From contig NC_134950.1 in assembly GCF_965638725.1 (NCBI RefSeq), positions 166,570,853 through 166,634,852 of the forward strand: a stretch of 64,000 bases of DNA, read 5' to 3'. The stretch is from Aptenodytes patagonicus (Eukaryota; Chordata; Aves; Sphenisciformes; Spheniscidae). Below, in pieces: positions 15,201-25,800 of this stretch. How positions within the stretch are numbered: the stretch's first letter is position 1; each line of letters starts with the position of its first letter. The notes under the pieces were generated by a model that worked only from the letters and a program-made list of their open reading frames with translations, was not told the origin of the DNA and did not search any database. The position numbers were made by a program, and so were the translations under genes.

Positions 15201-18200
15201 AATTGAAAACGAAAATGCCCAACCTGTCCAACAGTAACTATGAAGCTTTCATCCAATGTTCAGGAAAACTTCAGTTTTACAAAACATATGTTGAATTGCC
15301 ACAAGATGCAATAATCTCACACCCTGACCACAAGCATGTCAATACAATTCCACATTCACAACTAGGTTTTTTTAGAACTTTTTCCTATTTGACAACACTC
15401 TCCCCTCTAACTAACCACAAAATTTGTCAATTAACTCTGCTCTAAGACAAAAGGCAACTTAAATTCTTCCACACAATAAGCTAGCAGAGGATACCACAGG
15501 ACAAGCCACGTGCTCAGAAGACTCAGTGGGGTACTCAAGGACAAAATTTCATTCCGCAGTTTTAACTTAATTAACAATTCTGTGGATGGATGCAAAGGAA
15601 ACGGAGCATCGTCCCACACAGCTTTATTAATAGCAAGGTGCTAGCAGTAAAAAGAGTAAAGTTTGTGCTTAAATTACCATTCATGACTATAAAGCGGTAA
15701 ATTTTTGGCAAAATCCAAGGAGAATTTACTACAGTAAGAGACGATCACTGAAGTATTTCAGCTCGCACTATTTCTTCTTTAACAGCTGCTCATACCTTTT
15801 CTCTCCAGGATGAATTTACATAGGCTCATTTCCTGCCTGAAGGAAATATCCATTTTGGAGAATGCTATAAAGTCAGTTTAGCATGAAACAGTGAAATGAA
15901 ACAAAACAAGAAATTTTTCTCTCCCCCGCCCCCAACTCAGTAGCTCTCAAGACAAAACGGATGGGGCAGAAAATTGAAATTTGGCCAGAAACTAAAACCT
16001 CATTCAGAAGAGCTTTTCTGTATTCTCTAAAAAAATGCATTTTCATTTGACTGAGTTATAAGAGTTCAAATGTTGTTTCACAAGCATGCAGTACAAGTTT
16101 TGTAAAACTTTAACGGATGTGTGGAGGGAAGATTCAGCGAAAAAGTGAATCAGTGCTGTGGATTTACTCTGCACTTCATTTATGGATGGGACTTGTGAAG
16201 CCTTTAAGACTTGAAGACAGCTGTCCCCTGCAGACTTCCCAGTGTGCAGAACCAAAGAGGTCTAAGAAATCCTTGCAAGATGTGTTAGACTCTGGTTTGA
16301 TGGAGGTTGATACATAACCAAATATTTTTTTTCCCAGGGTGGAATTTCTCTTAATTGCAAGAAAATCTGTGTTAAGCAAAAATTCTGTGTGCAGTGACGC
16401 ACATCAGGAAACAACGGTCTTCAAAAACCTTGGGGAGTAGTGAAAGAAAGGACTTGGAAAACGTCGCTGGATGTTGTAGCTATTGAGTAGGGGTGAAAAA
16501 AAATACTGGATTTTTCCTTCTTGCACTTGGATCACCACAAATCCCTACCTGCTTGTACTATGTGGTTAAAAACAGGGGATATAATACACGGGCTGTGATG
16601 ATTAACATGAGAACCCCATGCATTAGCAGTGTTTCAAGGCAAACGACGCACCCAGACAACCTAAGGGATCAAACTTAAGGTTGACGGAATCCCACACTAA
16701 GGTCAGTCTCTTCATTTGTATTCGTGCACGAGAGGAACATGAGAAATACTAAAGCAGTATCACAGACCTATTCAGGTACCTGTAACCCTGTTGTCATTTA
16801 GCTGTATTTGCACTATTTCCTACAGTGATCTTGTCTTACTGAATCAGACAAGTTTGATTTTGTTCTTAGTACAGCTCCCTTCATTAGCATATGCATTATT
16901 TTGCACATCAGAGGTACCACATCTCCTCTCATACACCAGGAGCAATGACCTTCTGGTAAAGAGCCTGGACCGCCTGCCAGCCAGGGACCTAACCTCACCT
17001 CTGAGACTTCCCCACATGACCTCCAGAAAGACAGATGGAGTTTGATGTTTTTTAGAAATGTCAAGGCTGAACTCCCTTAGGTGAAGTCACAGGAAACTGC
17101 AGCGACTTTGAGAGCCAAGTTCTTTGTATCTGCATCTCAGTTGTTTGATTCTAAAGGGAGTGCAGGGTAATAGGCTAAACTCATCTGGAAAGTCCCAGGA
17201 TCCTGATATTCCAAAGATTTTGCAATGCCAAATTCCACTACTCCAACAGCTATTCTACACCCACAAAGCTATCAAGTCTGTCTCTTCCTATTAAGAAAGT
17301 TTAATAACACTAAGTTTACAAGCGCTCCATTAGCATTGTCCACAGCTAAATTTACTACTACAGAGATTTATGATGGATATCGTGCATTTTAGGGGAAATC
17401 TTCCAAGAAAATTTTACTAAAATGCAGTTTTTGGCAATTCGTTAACACAATTAGCAGTAAGAACCAGTGTTATTGCCCATCATTTTAAACAGCTCCAACT
17501 TTTAATAAAAGATTACATCTCTAGACACTGACTTGGTGGGCAAGCTGCTAACACTCAGAAATAAAATAGATGCTGCCAAGTTTAAATAGATGAATATTCT
17601 GGGGAAGAGTTGATCCTCTCCAAGATTTCATTGGTTGCAGAAGGAAGAAGCCTCCCAGGCATGCATTTGTCAGCCAGCGTATACACCCCTCAGGTGTGCT
17701 CAGGAACACGGCACATCTGAATTTCTCAGCACTAGCCAAGACATTTGCATTAAATTGAAACTATTTAAATAGTATTCTTGAGAAATGAAAGTGTTAAACA
17801 TTAATCAGCCCAGGAACTTAGCAGTACTGGAAGCAACTACCACATAGAAACCAACCACAGGAAAGTGTGAACTACTTCCACATGAAACACCCCACATGTG
17901 TTTTGGGGTTTTTTTTAATACCCCAGAATAACTGAAAGCAGCAGGAACTGTCTCTGCCCTCCCTTCAAATCAGCAGGAAAAGCAGCCATGCTGCTTTGAT
18001 AACAACGATGTATTCTTCCCAGCCAGCCTCTTTCACCACCACTTGGCTTTGTATGTCCTCAGTCTGCTTCCTTGTGCATTTTATCCTCCTTCCTATCAGA
18101 GAGCAAACAACAGAAACACTAAACAAAGACACACACACAACTAAACACCTTTTGTTTTCACTTCCCAAGAGGTGAAGACCAATTCAATTTAGCCCTATTC

Positions 18201-21200
18201 TAGTAGAGTGATGGTATCAAACGTCTTAAAGAAATGAGATGTGCCAAGTATTCAAAGGAAAGTTAGCCTGGATGCAGGAGTAACCTGGCTATTCAGTCTC
18301 ACTCAGGAATACACAAGAGGATATATTTGTCTACATCCAAGTAGCTGAGAAACTGAGGTACTGAGCATCGCCCACTTCAGTGCCCAAGCAGACCAAGTAC
18401 TATGAATGACCGCTAAATTTTTTTTTTTTTAAACAGATCTACATTTGCCCAAAGATAATTTTATATAAGCTTTAACATAACATAAAACAACAAAAAGGCT
18501 TTTCTACCAACTTCAACTGGAAAAAGTTTACAAATGAGCGCACAAAGCAAGTCTTCAAATGAATTAACCAGCTTGAATACTGGGAATGCGCTGTAGGAAT
18601 CAATTTTGTTTAGCTAGGCTGGGGGAGGAGTGGGAATCCGTGTGGAAATGCTAAAACAAAACATATGGCACCAAGACTGAAGTCTAAACACTCAATTTAG
18701 TTCTCAAGCAGTTATATTTTATAGAGTGTAACATTTTTCTTGAATGGGTTTTAAATAGGCATATGAAACTGGCTGCAGCTAGGACATAAGACTCACAGGT
18801 AACAATCAACACCACGCTTCAAAAAAGAAACCTAACCTAAAAAGTTACCATTGGACAAGAGCCTCCCTCCCATTCCAGCCTGGTTTTTACATCCAAAGAC
18901 TTCGATCGTACCTGGTGAGTACTTACAGGCTGCTCTTTTTCAACGGCAGTGCTTTTTCAGTGCATGCAATAACTACACAAGCACAAGATGGGTGACCACA
19001 AACATTTTGATAAAATTTGGGGAAGCGGAAATCTTAATTCTAAGAAGCTCCTCTATACCTGCAAAAGAAAATTTCTCCCACGCAGGCGTACACACGCTCA
19101 CATGTAGAGCTTGGGAAGAATGTGGCTAGAAATCTAAACATTCAACTCCAAAAGATCACCGTGTTCACAGGCAAAGCCCAACTCAAAAGCTACACAAACC
19201 GCAGTCATTAAAAAACCTAATCATTCAGTAAATGGTGACTTCAATTTTCAATTTAAGCTTGATTTCTGAGGGGAGAAGAAACTCCCACCACATCTGTTCG
19301 CACAGCCTGCATTGTCCTCATCGCTACGAAGGAATCTGTCAGGGGAGAAAGGGCACAGGAATAGAGCAAGGGAGCACTCCCACTGCTAATTTATCTTCTG
19401 TTTCTGGCACAGACTGTTCACAGCAAAGAGGATGCTCCTAAATCAAACAGCCACAGCCAGCACAGCTCTCATCTTTCCAAAAAAGTAGCAAAATGAGAAT
19501 GACCCAGTTCCAATCAACTTCACTACCGCTACCAGCACTTCCAACAGGAATTGTGAGATCCAAGGGAACCTGCATGTGCAAGTATCTGATCAGCACAAGC
19601 AGCATGAGGTCGAATTTTTTTTTCGGGCTTCAAAGAGACGACTGCTGTGATTTATATGTGATCCACACTTAGAAGACCACCTTCACAACCACCAGCACAG
19701 ACTATGTTTTTCTTCTTAGATGAAAATTTAGATATCTCCAGAGGCAGCATTCACCTGCCAAGACTATCACTGCTCTGGGGGTACATTTCAAAGAAATGCT
19801 TTATAAATTGCTTCTTCTACCCTACCTCCATTTTATCCTTTTTTGAAATGAAAGTCAGGTTCTGATCCTGAGCAAGGTTCCTTCCTCAGTGGAACAGAAG
19901 TTATTTAACCTAAGGAGGCTACTCAACAGTTACTAACATTAACTGAGCATAATAAACACAGGCATTAATCCATACCTTTATAATGGCATGAGTCATCCCC
20001 AGTGCTGAGTAATCCTTTTTTTTACTATTAGACAGAATCAGGAGGGCAGTTTTACAGAAGTTCTCTTTGCAGGTAGAAAACATGCTCTTTCGATTCCTGC
20101 ACCAAAACAGTATGGAGCCATCCATGTCAAATGAAAGACACATATGGCTATTTTCAGGCAAAACCAGCACAAATTAAGGAATTGGACTACACATGGATTT
20201 CCTTTATTCTGATGTGGAAAAATAGCTGAGCTGGTAATCTACTGAATGTCGGACGCTAAATGTAAAGAGCAACGTTTTTCATCAGGAAACAAGTTAAATC
20301 CTTTAAAAGCACCAGTGCAAGCTTCATCTCCTTCCACACCAGGACATCTCTTTGTTCCCTGCTGAAAGACTTCTACAGCTCTACAGAAGTAAAGAGAGCT
20401 CAAAAAAAAACCAAAACCCAAACCCTTGAGGTTTACAGGAGACATGAAGCAAGAGGCAAGGCAGTCCAGCTCAGTTAACACAGTGACATTTTGTCCCACA
20501 AATCATATACGTGCTAGGAAACTTGCGTCACATCTCCATCCAGGACGCTGGCAGACACACCAATGTTTGAAATGGGGGGGGGCGGGGGATGGGAAAGTGA
20601 AAAAGAGAAACCATATGTTTGCAATATACACATTTCAGTGTACACTCCATCACACACCAGCATACCAACACAATCGTTCAGTGAGTAGGCGATGTCCAGA
20701 AACTCAGTTTACAGAAGGACAGGGAAAAGATACGGAAGAAATTAAATACTTCTTTCCTGATTTCTCCCCAGGTTCTGTCAGTTAACGTGAGACAACACCA
20801 CATCTCCGCACTCCTCCTAATACTTTGAGGCTGTAGGATGTGCGTCTCCAGCAGCAAGTTCTCCAAAGAGCAGAAGTGCATTTACATGCCCTTTTGTTCC
20901 CATCTCACTCTGCTCCTCAGCTACAAAGAGGCAGATTGTCCGTTCGCTCCCGTGGTTGGATACTCAAGCTCAAATCCTTGCTTTGTGTGACCAGAGCACC
21001 CCTTTGCAGGCTCCCAAAAGAAAAAAGCATTCCCTACACGCACACACAGTTCCCTTTCCCCGGGAAATGGGTGACATGTTCTCCCCCTTCCTCCCCGCAC
21101 CTTTATCTCCTGCTCCTCAAAGAGGCTGAACATCATCCTCCCCAGGGCGCATTTTCCAAAGGAGGTTTAAAGGGTTGATCTGCAAGATTACGCCTTCCCT

Positions 21201-22865
21201 CTTTACGGGGAGTTTGTCTCCTTCCTAAAGCACTGCTGCTCCCACTGAGCGAAGGGAGGGGACAAAGCCTGATCCCACAGAGCAACAGGGATTTCCAGAA
21301 GGATTTCCCCCCCTCCACAGCTTTAGTTCCTTCCTACTTTTAAACAATGCCAAGAATTTAATCTCTTAAAACAGCATTTTCACAAACTCTCCCACCCTCC
21401 TTAACAGAAAACAAGTCTCCCCATGAGGCAGAGATGGAAGGCCTGGGCATGATAGCGCTACGTCATTTATAAACTTCAAATAAAAGCACTCCACAAAGAT
21501 TACTCTAAAAATCAACCTCCTTCCTAAAAGCCTTTGGCCAGGAGCCTGCCCTGCTGCCTCCTCCTTTATTTTGTGCCTCCGGAGAGCGAGACAGGAGGCA
21601 CTGACCTTAGAGTCACCTGTGGCACCACCTCAGACGTGTCACATACTCGCCCTAGAGCAATATAGCCCTCAAACACACACCCCAACAAAATGGTTGAGAC
21701 AGCCAATAAATCAGTACAGCGGGAGGCCTTTGGTAACTGTGCAGTTTAAAGTCAAGAGAGAGTGAGGGGCGGGGGGGGGAAATCATTTAATGGAGAGAGC
21801 AAAGGCTGGGGCCTCGAGCTGCGAGGACAATGAATGAAAATTCACAGCAGCAGCAAAAACCCAGGATAAAAGGCTCGTTCGGCGCCACTACAAAATCCTC
21901 CATCCCCTGCACGGACTAAAGCAACGCGGGGCTCTGAAACTGCTAAGGGACGAGTCGTCCCCCCAGGAGGAATGGGGGTGCCCTGGGAGGAAAGAGCCCA
22001 CATAAGCTGTGGAGTTTGCTCCTACACGCCCAGCGCATCCGAATTCGCACGGCGACGGGCAGACAGAAGAGCCCCCACAGCGTGGACCCCGTCCCGCTCT
22101 GTCCCCGCTCACCCCGGCATGAGGATACACCCCCCCCACCCCACCCCCCGCAGAAGAGACAGGCAGAGCCTGGAGATGAGCCCCCTGCCAGGAGGGTGCC
22201 CCCCCGCGACCGCCCCAAGCCTCTGCTGGGGGTGAGGCAGACCCACGCCCCCCTCTGTGGGTCCCGCACACGCCTGAGGAGGGGGAGCAGCCCCCCCGCG
22301 CCCACGGAGAGGCGGCAGAAGTGGAGCCCCAGGCCCGCCCCCCACTCAGCCCCTCCCTGAACACGCACAGCCCACGACGGTGGGGGGGAACCCGGACCCA
22401 GAGACACCCCCCTTGGAGTGAGGGGAGGGCAGACCCCACCACCACACCTCTCCCCCGCGAGAGGGGGCAGACCCCCCCCCCCTCAGTAAACAGGTCTCCC
22501 AGGCCCCCAGACCCCTCGAGGCGGGGGGCGGAGGGGGGCAGACCCCCCTCACACCCTCCGCAAACACACATCGCGGGCACACACACACACTCCTTGACAG
22601 GGGTGTGTGACAGGACCCCCCGCAGCTGAGGGGGGGACAGACACCCCCCACTTCCCTCAGCGGAGACACACACACACACACACGCACCCCCCTCAGCGAG
22701 GGGGCGCCCCACACACACGCCCCCCACCCCCTCCGCGGTGCGCACAGACGCCAGGCGGGGGGCAAGCGCCCCCGTCCCGCCCCGCCGCCGCTCACCGATG
22801 ACCTCCTGGAGCTCGTAGTCATCCTTGTTGATGGACCAGGGCAGCGCGCTGGGGTCCTCGGCCAT
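3164..22865 (-). CDS. OXSR1: OXSR1 (OSR1) serine/threonine kinase, 5' part, exons 1-2 only
   Basis: Oxidative-stress-responsive kinase 1 is a cytosolic STE20-family kinase. It is phosphorylated by WNK kinases and in turn phosphorylates cation-chloride cotransporters to control cell volume and ion balance. Two exons are seen: 22796-22865 (70 nt) and 3164-3276 (113 nt). They join within a glycine codon (phase 1) and encode about 61 residues. Exon 1 begins [13 protein letters not shown] and ends at EVIG. Exon 2 continues [11 protein letters not shown], the glycine-rich ATP loop, then [10 protein letters not shown] with the catalytic lysine of VAIK, and stops at DELL. These are nearly identical to the mammalian N-terminus as I remember it. 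The rest of the kinase domain and the C-terminal RFxV-binding domain would lie left of position 1. I saw no exon 3 in 1-3163. The promoter is a CpG island. Identity is very secure; the gene is incomplete only because of the window edge. Confidence 0.95.
6097..6120. repeat. 24-base T homopolymer
   Basis: A run of 24 T preceded by a second 9-T run (6082-6090). No gene-like sequence was recognised beside it, so a processed pseudogene tail is not supported. Confidence 0.9.
8405..8830 (-). mobile_element. CR1 LINE 3' fragment
   Basis: The plus strand reads GGTTGGAAGGAACCTCTGGA, then TCTAGTCCACCCTCCTGCTG, then CTACAACCTTTTTGGCTGTC. This is the usual antisense of the chicken-repeat-1 3' end. The element therefore runs on the minus strand. 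It is diverged and truncated, with the far boundary approximate, and lies in OXSR1 intron 1. Confidence 0.85.
13010..13042. repeat. 14-bp perfect inverted repeat, 5-base loop
   Basis: The left arm ATTAGTTCAAACTA (13010-13023) is the exact reverse complement of the right arm TAGTTTGAACTAAT (13029-13042), with ATACA between. Short ACTAATA repeats follow to about 13060. It lies in OXSR1 intron 1. Confidence 0.9.
14685..14755 (+). mobile_element. possible CR1 tail
   Basis: GGACTCCACGACCCTGGGAG followed by TCCTTTCTAGCTCTGCATCT resembles the sense CR1 motif of a target-site-like 'ggactagatgacc...aggtcccttcc'. It is weak and may be chance. Confidence 0.3.
22225..22650. repeat. degenerate C/G-rich minisatellite beside the OXSR1 exon 1 donor
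   Basis: A core like GAGGGGGGCAGACCCCC recurs at about 22228-22244, 22420-22437, 22460-22474, 22531-22548 and 22628-22649, separated by C-runs and CA repeats. Many C-runs of four or more on the plus strand are G-runs in the OXSR1 transcript. Confidence 0.7.
22665..22683. repeat. (CA)n microsatellite
   Basis: An uninterrupted run of about nine CA units within the C-rich tract. Confidence 0.85.
22796..22865 (-). CDS. OXSR1: OXSR1 coding exon 1
   Basis: The start ATG is at 22865 in a strong context (GCCATGG). The exon encodes 23 codons plus one base and ends ATCG before the donor GTGAGC. The reading frame is open for another 49 codons upstream to an ATG at 23012. That stretch is Arg/Ala/Gly/Pro-rich CpG-island sequence, and family members start at M(A/S)ED, so the downstream ATG is preferred. 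Confidence 0.95.
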
Positions 22866-25800
22866 GGCCGCGCCGCGTCGCGCCCGCCCGCCCTCCGCGC
22901 CGCGAGGGGGAGCGCCACGCAGGAGCGAGGGAGCGGAGAGGCGCTGCGCTGCCCCGCGCGGCCCGGCTGCCCCGACCCCCAGCCGAGCCCCCGCCGGCAG
23001 CGGCACCCGCAACCCCGCCGCCGCCGCCTGCCGCTACCGCCGGCCAAACTTTGCCTGCTCCCTCCACCTGCCCATGCCCAGAGCGCCCTGACGTCACCCG
23101 CGCACGCCGCCGCGCGCACGCCCCGCCCGCCACAGCGGGTCGCCGCACGCCGCCATCTTGAGAGTGGCGCCCCTCCGCCGCCGCCGCACCACCCCACCAC
23201 GGTTTATCCGGCTGCTGCCACCGCCCTCGGGGGACGGGCCGGGCCGGCGGGCTGCCGAACGCGGACGGCGGAGGGGGAGTCCTTAAGGAAGAGAAAGGGA
23301 AGGGCGGGGATGCCACACACAAGATGGCGGCTGCCCGCATCTTCCCCTCCCTCGGGCAAGAGGCGGGAGGGGCTGCTGGCCTAAGACCCACTTCGGGCTG
23401 CGATTGGCTGTCAGCTGCCGAATCCGCAGCTCCCATTGGCGGAGAGGCTGTCAATCGCGTCTTGTCCTTCTCCAGGGTCCCTTCGCCGGCGGGGCCTCCG
23501 GTCGGGGCTGGGCGCGAAGGCCGGGGAGCGGCGGGAGGGAGCAGGCCCCGGGCGCAGCGTGCCAGCAGCCCTCCTCCCAAACGGGGTGGCAGCTGGCCGG
23601 TGCGGCAGCCCTGTGGTGGCTCCCTGGCGCGCCGGACGCGTTGGAACCCAGCGGACGGCAGGACAGAAAGCGATGGCGCGGCCTTGCCCGGTTCTGGTCC
23701 AGGAGGGACGTTTTAATCCCGAGGCAAAGAGAGCCAAGCCACTGTCTCCCGTCTCCATTTCCCCGCCGGCTGTGGCCCTGTGGTGAGCAGGTGTGGAGCC
23801 CGGCCCAGGCGCTTCGGGGATCCACATTCCGCATTTAAAAATAGGTCCCGGGGTTACGACGGGTATGGAGGGATCAGGAGGTCCGGTTTTCTCCCCGCCG
23901 CCTCCAAGGACGAGCAGTTCTCCGGTTTCCCAGCTGCCGGATGCTTCTGCTTGCTCCACACTGCAATTTCAACATTCAGGGATATGTCCAACACCCTTAT
24001 CCGATGGTTCACGGCCCACACGTCCGTAGCTGGAGCTTTGTTGATCGGATGCATTCAGAAGTACATCTGGTGGTCAGTGTGGAAAAAAAAAATCAGATTA
24101 AAAGAGTGAGGAATATGAGGCTGACTGGTACCATGAACTCATGAAGGCTACTGTCTATATATTTAGGTTTAAAGTGTTTGCAGTTCGGGGATCTGGGTTT
24201 TTTCTGACATAAAACAGATAAAATGGTGCATCTCTCCCTATCACCAGGCACAATGGTAACCGTCAGGAGAACCGATTGGGAATTTCTGTATCAAGTTTCA
24301 TTCTTTGCCAGTCACTGTTCTTCTTGTAGCTTGATGTCAGGCATTACTGTGAGTCAAAGAACATAAGTTATACATATTTTTAGCTTATTAGGACAAATTC
24401 CTGAGATGCCTCTGATGAACCAGGCTTTGTAGAGGGCCACTGTACCCTGCCAAATGCATGGTCAGACTCCAGTATTTTCACTTGTGCTACCTAACGCAGG
24501 ACACTAACTCCTTCCTTCTACTCTTGTGCTGTCCTACAGAAGCAAGAGGCCCACAGTCCCATCTCGCTTGCTGTTGTGCAGGCACTCAACAACGATGGTC
24601 TCTGTCCATGAGCAGAGCTTCCAACTGAAAAGCTGTTTGGTTTTCCTACTTGTGTTAAACATTCCGCTGCTGAGTGATTTTTAGTATTTGCTAAATATGC
24701 TTTAATTACTGCTCGGAACTGCCTCTGTGATCTTTTAACCATGTTATGAAAGGAGTTTATATAGCAATTAAAAGCAGGTTTTTACCCCAGAGCATGCACT
24801 CGGGTGGCCAGTGTCATATTTCTGATAGCTAACAGCATGTTAAAAATGGATCTGAGCCAGGCATCAACAAAAAAAAGAGACTTATATATGCTTAATTTTA
24901 TTTACCACAGTGTTTTTAAAGTCGGAACCGTATATTGAATTCTGTTATTTTGAACCAAAAATCCACCCCCTGAAGGCAATGCTAAAAGTCTATTGATTTA
25001 GATCAATGGGGTGGGATTAGGCCCACAATAAGCCGCCTTCTTTAAGAATTAGCTCAGACTTTGCTCGAAATTAAAATTTAAAATGTGCACTGACAAGACC
25101 ACGAGTGGCCACATGAGCATACACAAATGAATGTTGTATTTTAGTTTTCCAGCTCTGCAGTGAAAAATGCATTTCCACATTTTTAACCCCAAATCTCTCA
25201 TTCACATAGAATCTGGGTCTCACAAATTTTGTATTGTTTTTTAAATGAACTCATCATGTTGGGTCCCTCAAAAGTCAGGCGTTGCTGTTGCATTCATGCA
25301 TTCAGCGAGTTGTTTCAACCTGAGTCCAATGAGGGATATAAAAATGGAGCTGGCTTCCACGAAGATCTTAATCCTTAGCCCACTTCAGATCTCCAAGCAG
25401 CACCTTCTCCTGTTTCATCGTTAATATTCTGCTCACCCTACTTTTCCTGATTTGCTTTATTTTGTCTGTCTCGTGTAGGTTGTAAGCTCTTCAGGGCAGA
25501 AGCAATGTCTCTATAAAAGAGCCTGTGAAGTGGTGCTGCTGAATGAAGTGGTTTGTTGTAATAACAAGAAATTTTAGTAGAAATCTGAAGTGGAAAGGCA
25601 GTTTCCTGGTGTATCCACCTCCGCTCTGGATCAGGCTTTAGGGGAGACTGAGAAGTGGAAAAACTCCAGACGTCTTTCAGGTAGGAAGGCTGCAGTCCGA
25701 GAAAAGGTCTCAGAGCTGGGTTTCCCGTATTTTTTGACTTCCAGTAAAACACCACGGTGGTTAGAGCAGGCAGTGCCCCCTCCTCCCGTTGATTCTGCTG

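Larger units (their letters stand above)
3277..22795 (-). other. OXSR1: OXSR1 intron 1, 19.5 kb
   Basis: Large AT-rich first intron between exons 1 and 2, a usual place for first-intron regulatory elements. It contains a CR1 fragment (about 8.4-8.8 kb), a 24-base T run (6097-6120), a 14-bp perfect inverted repeat (13010-13042), a possible CR1 tail near 14.7 kb, several G-runs (7311-7321, 10877, 20574, 21770), and a C-rich degenerate minisatellite next to the donor (22.2-22.65 kb). No other gene was recognised; open frames up to 189 codons (7591-8160, minus) resemble no family I know. Confidence 0.85.
22000..23790 (-). promoter_or_regulatory. OXSR1: OXSR1 CpG-island promoter
   Basis: Very GC- and CpG-rich DNA spans exon 1 and about 900 bases upstream, in sharp contrast to the AT-rich flanks. 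Upstream of the ATG are a perfect CRE palindrome (TGACGTCA, 23089-23096), two YY1-type sites in opposite orientation (GCCGCCATCTTG at 23149-23160; CAAGATGGCGGC at 23320-23331), and ATTGG motifs near 23403 and 23434 that read as CCAAT boxes toward OXSR1. No TATA box is evident. The transcription start cannot be placed exactly; it probably lies between 22.9 and 23.2 kb. Confidence 0.8.

Noticed and set aside
21888..23580. Long minus-strand open frames (253-374 codons) around OXSR1 exon 1
   Set aside because: Only the 70-nt segment at 22796-22865 matches a protein. The rest is Arg/Gly/Pro/Cys-rich translation of CpG-island and minisatellite DNA with a strong donor right after EVIG.
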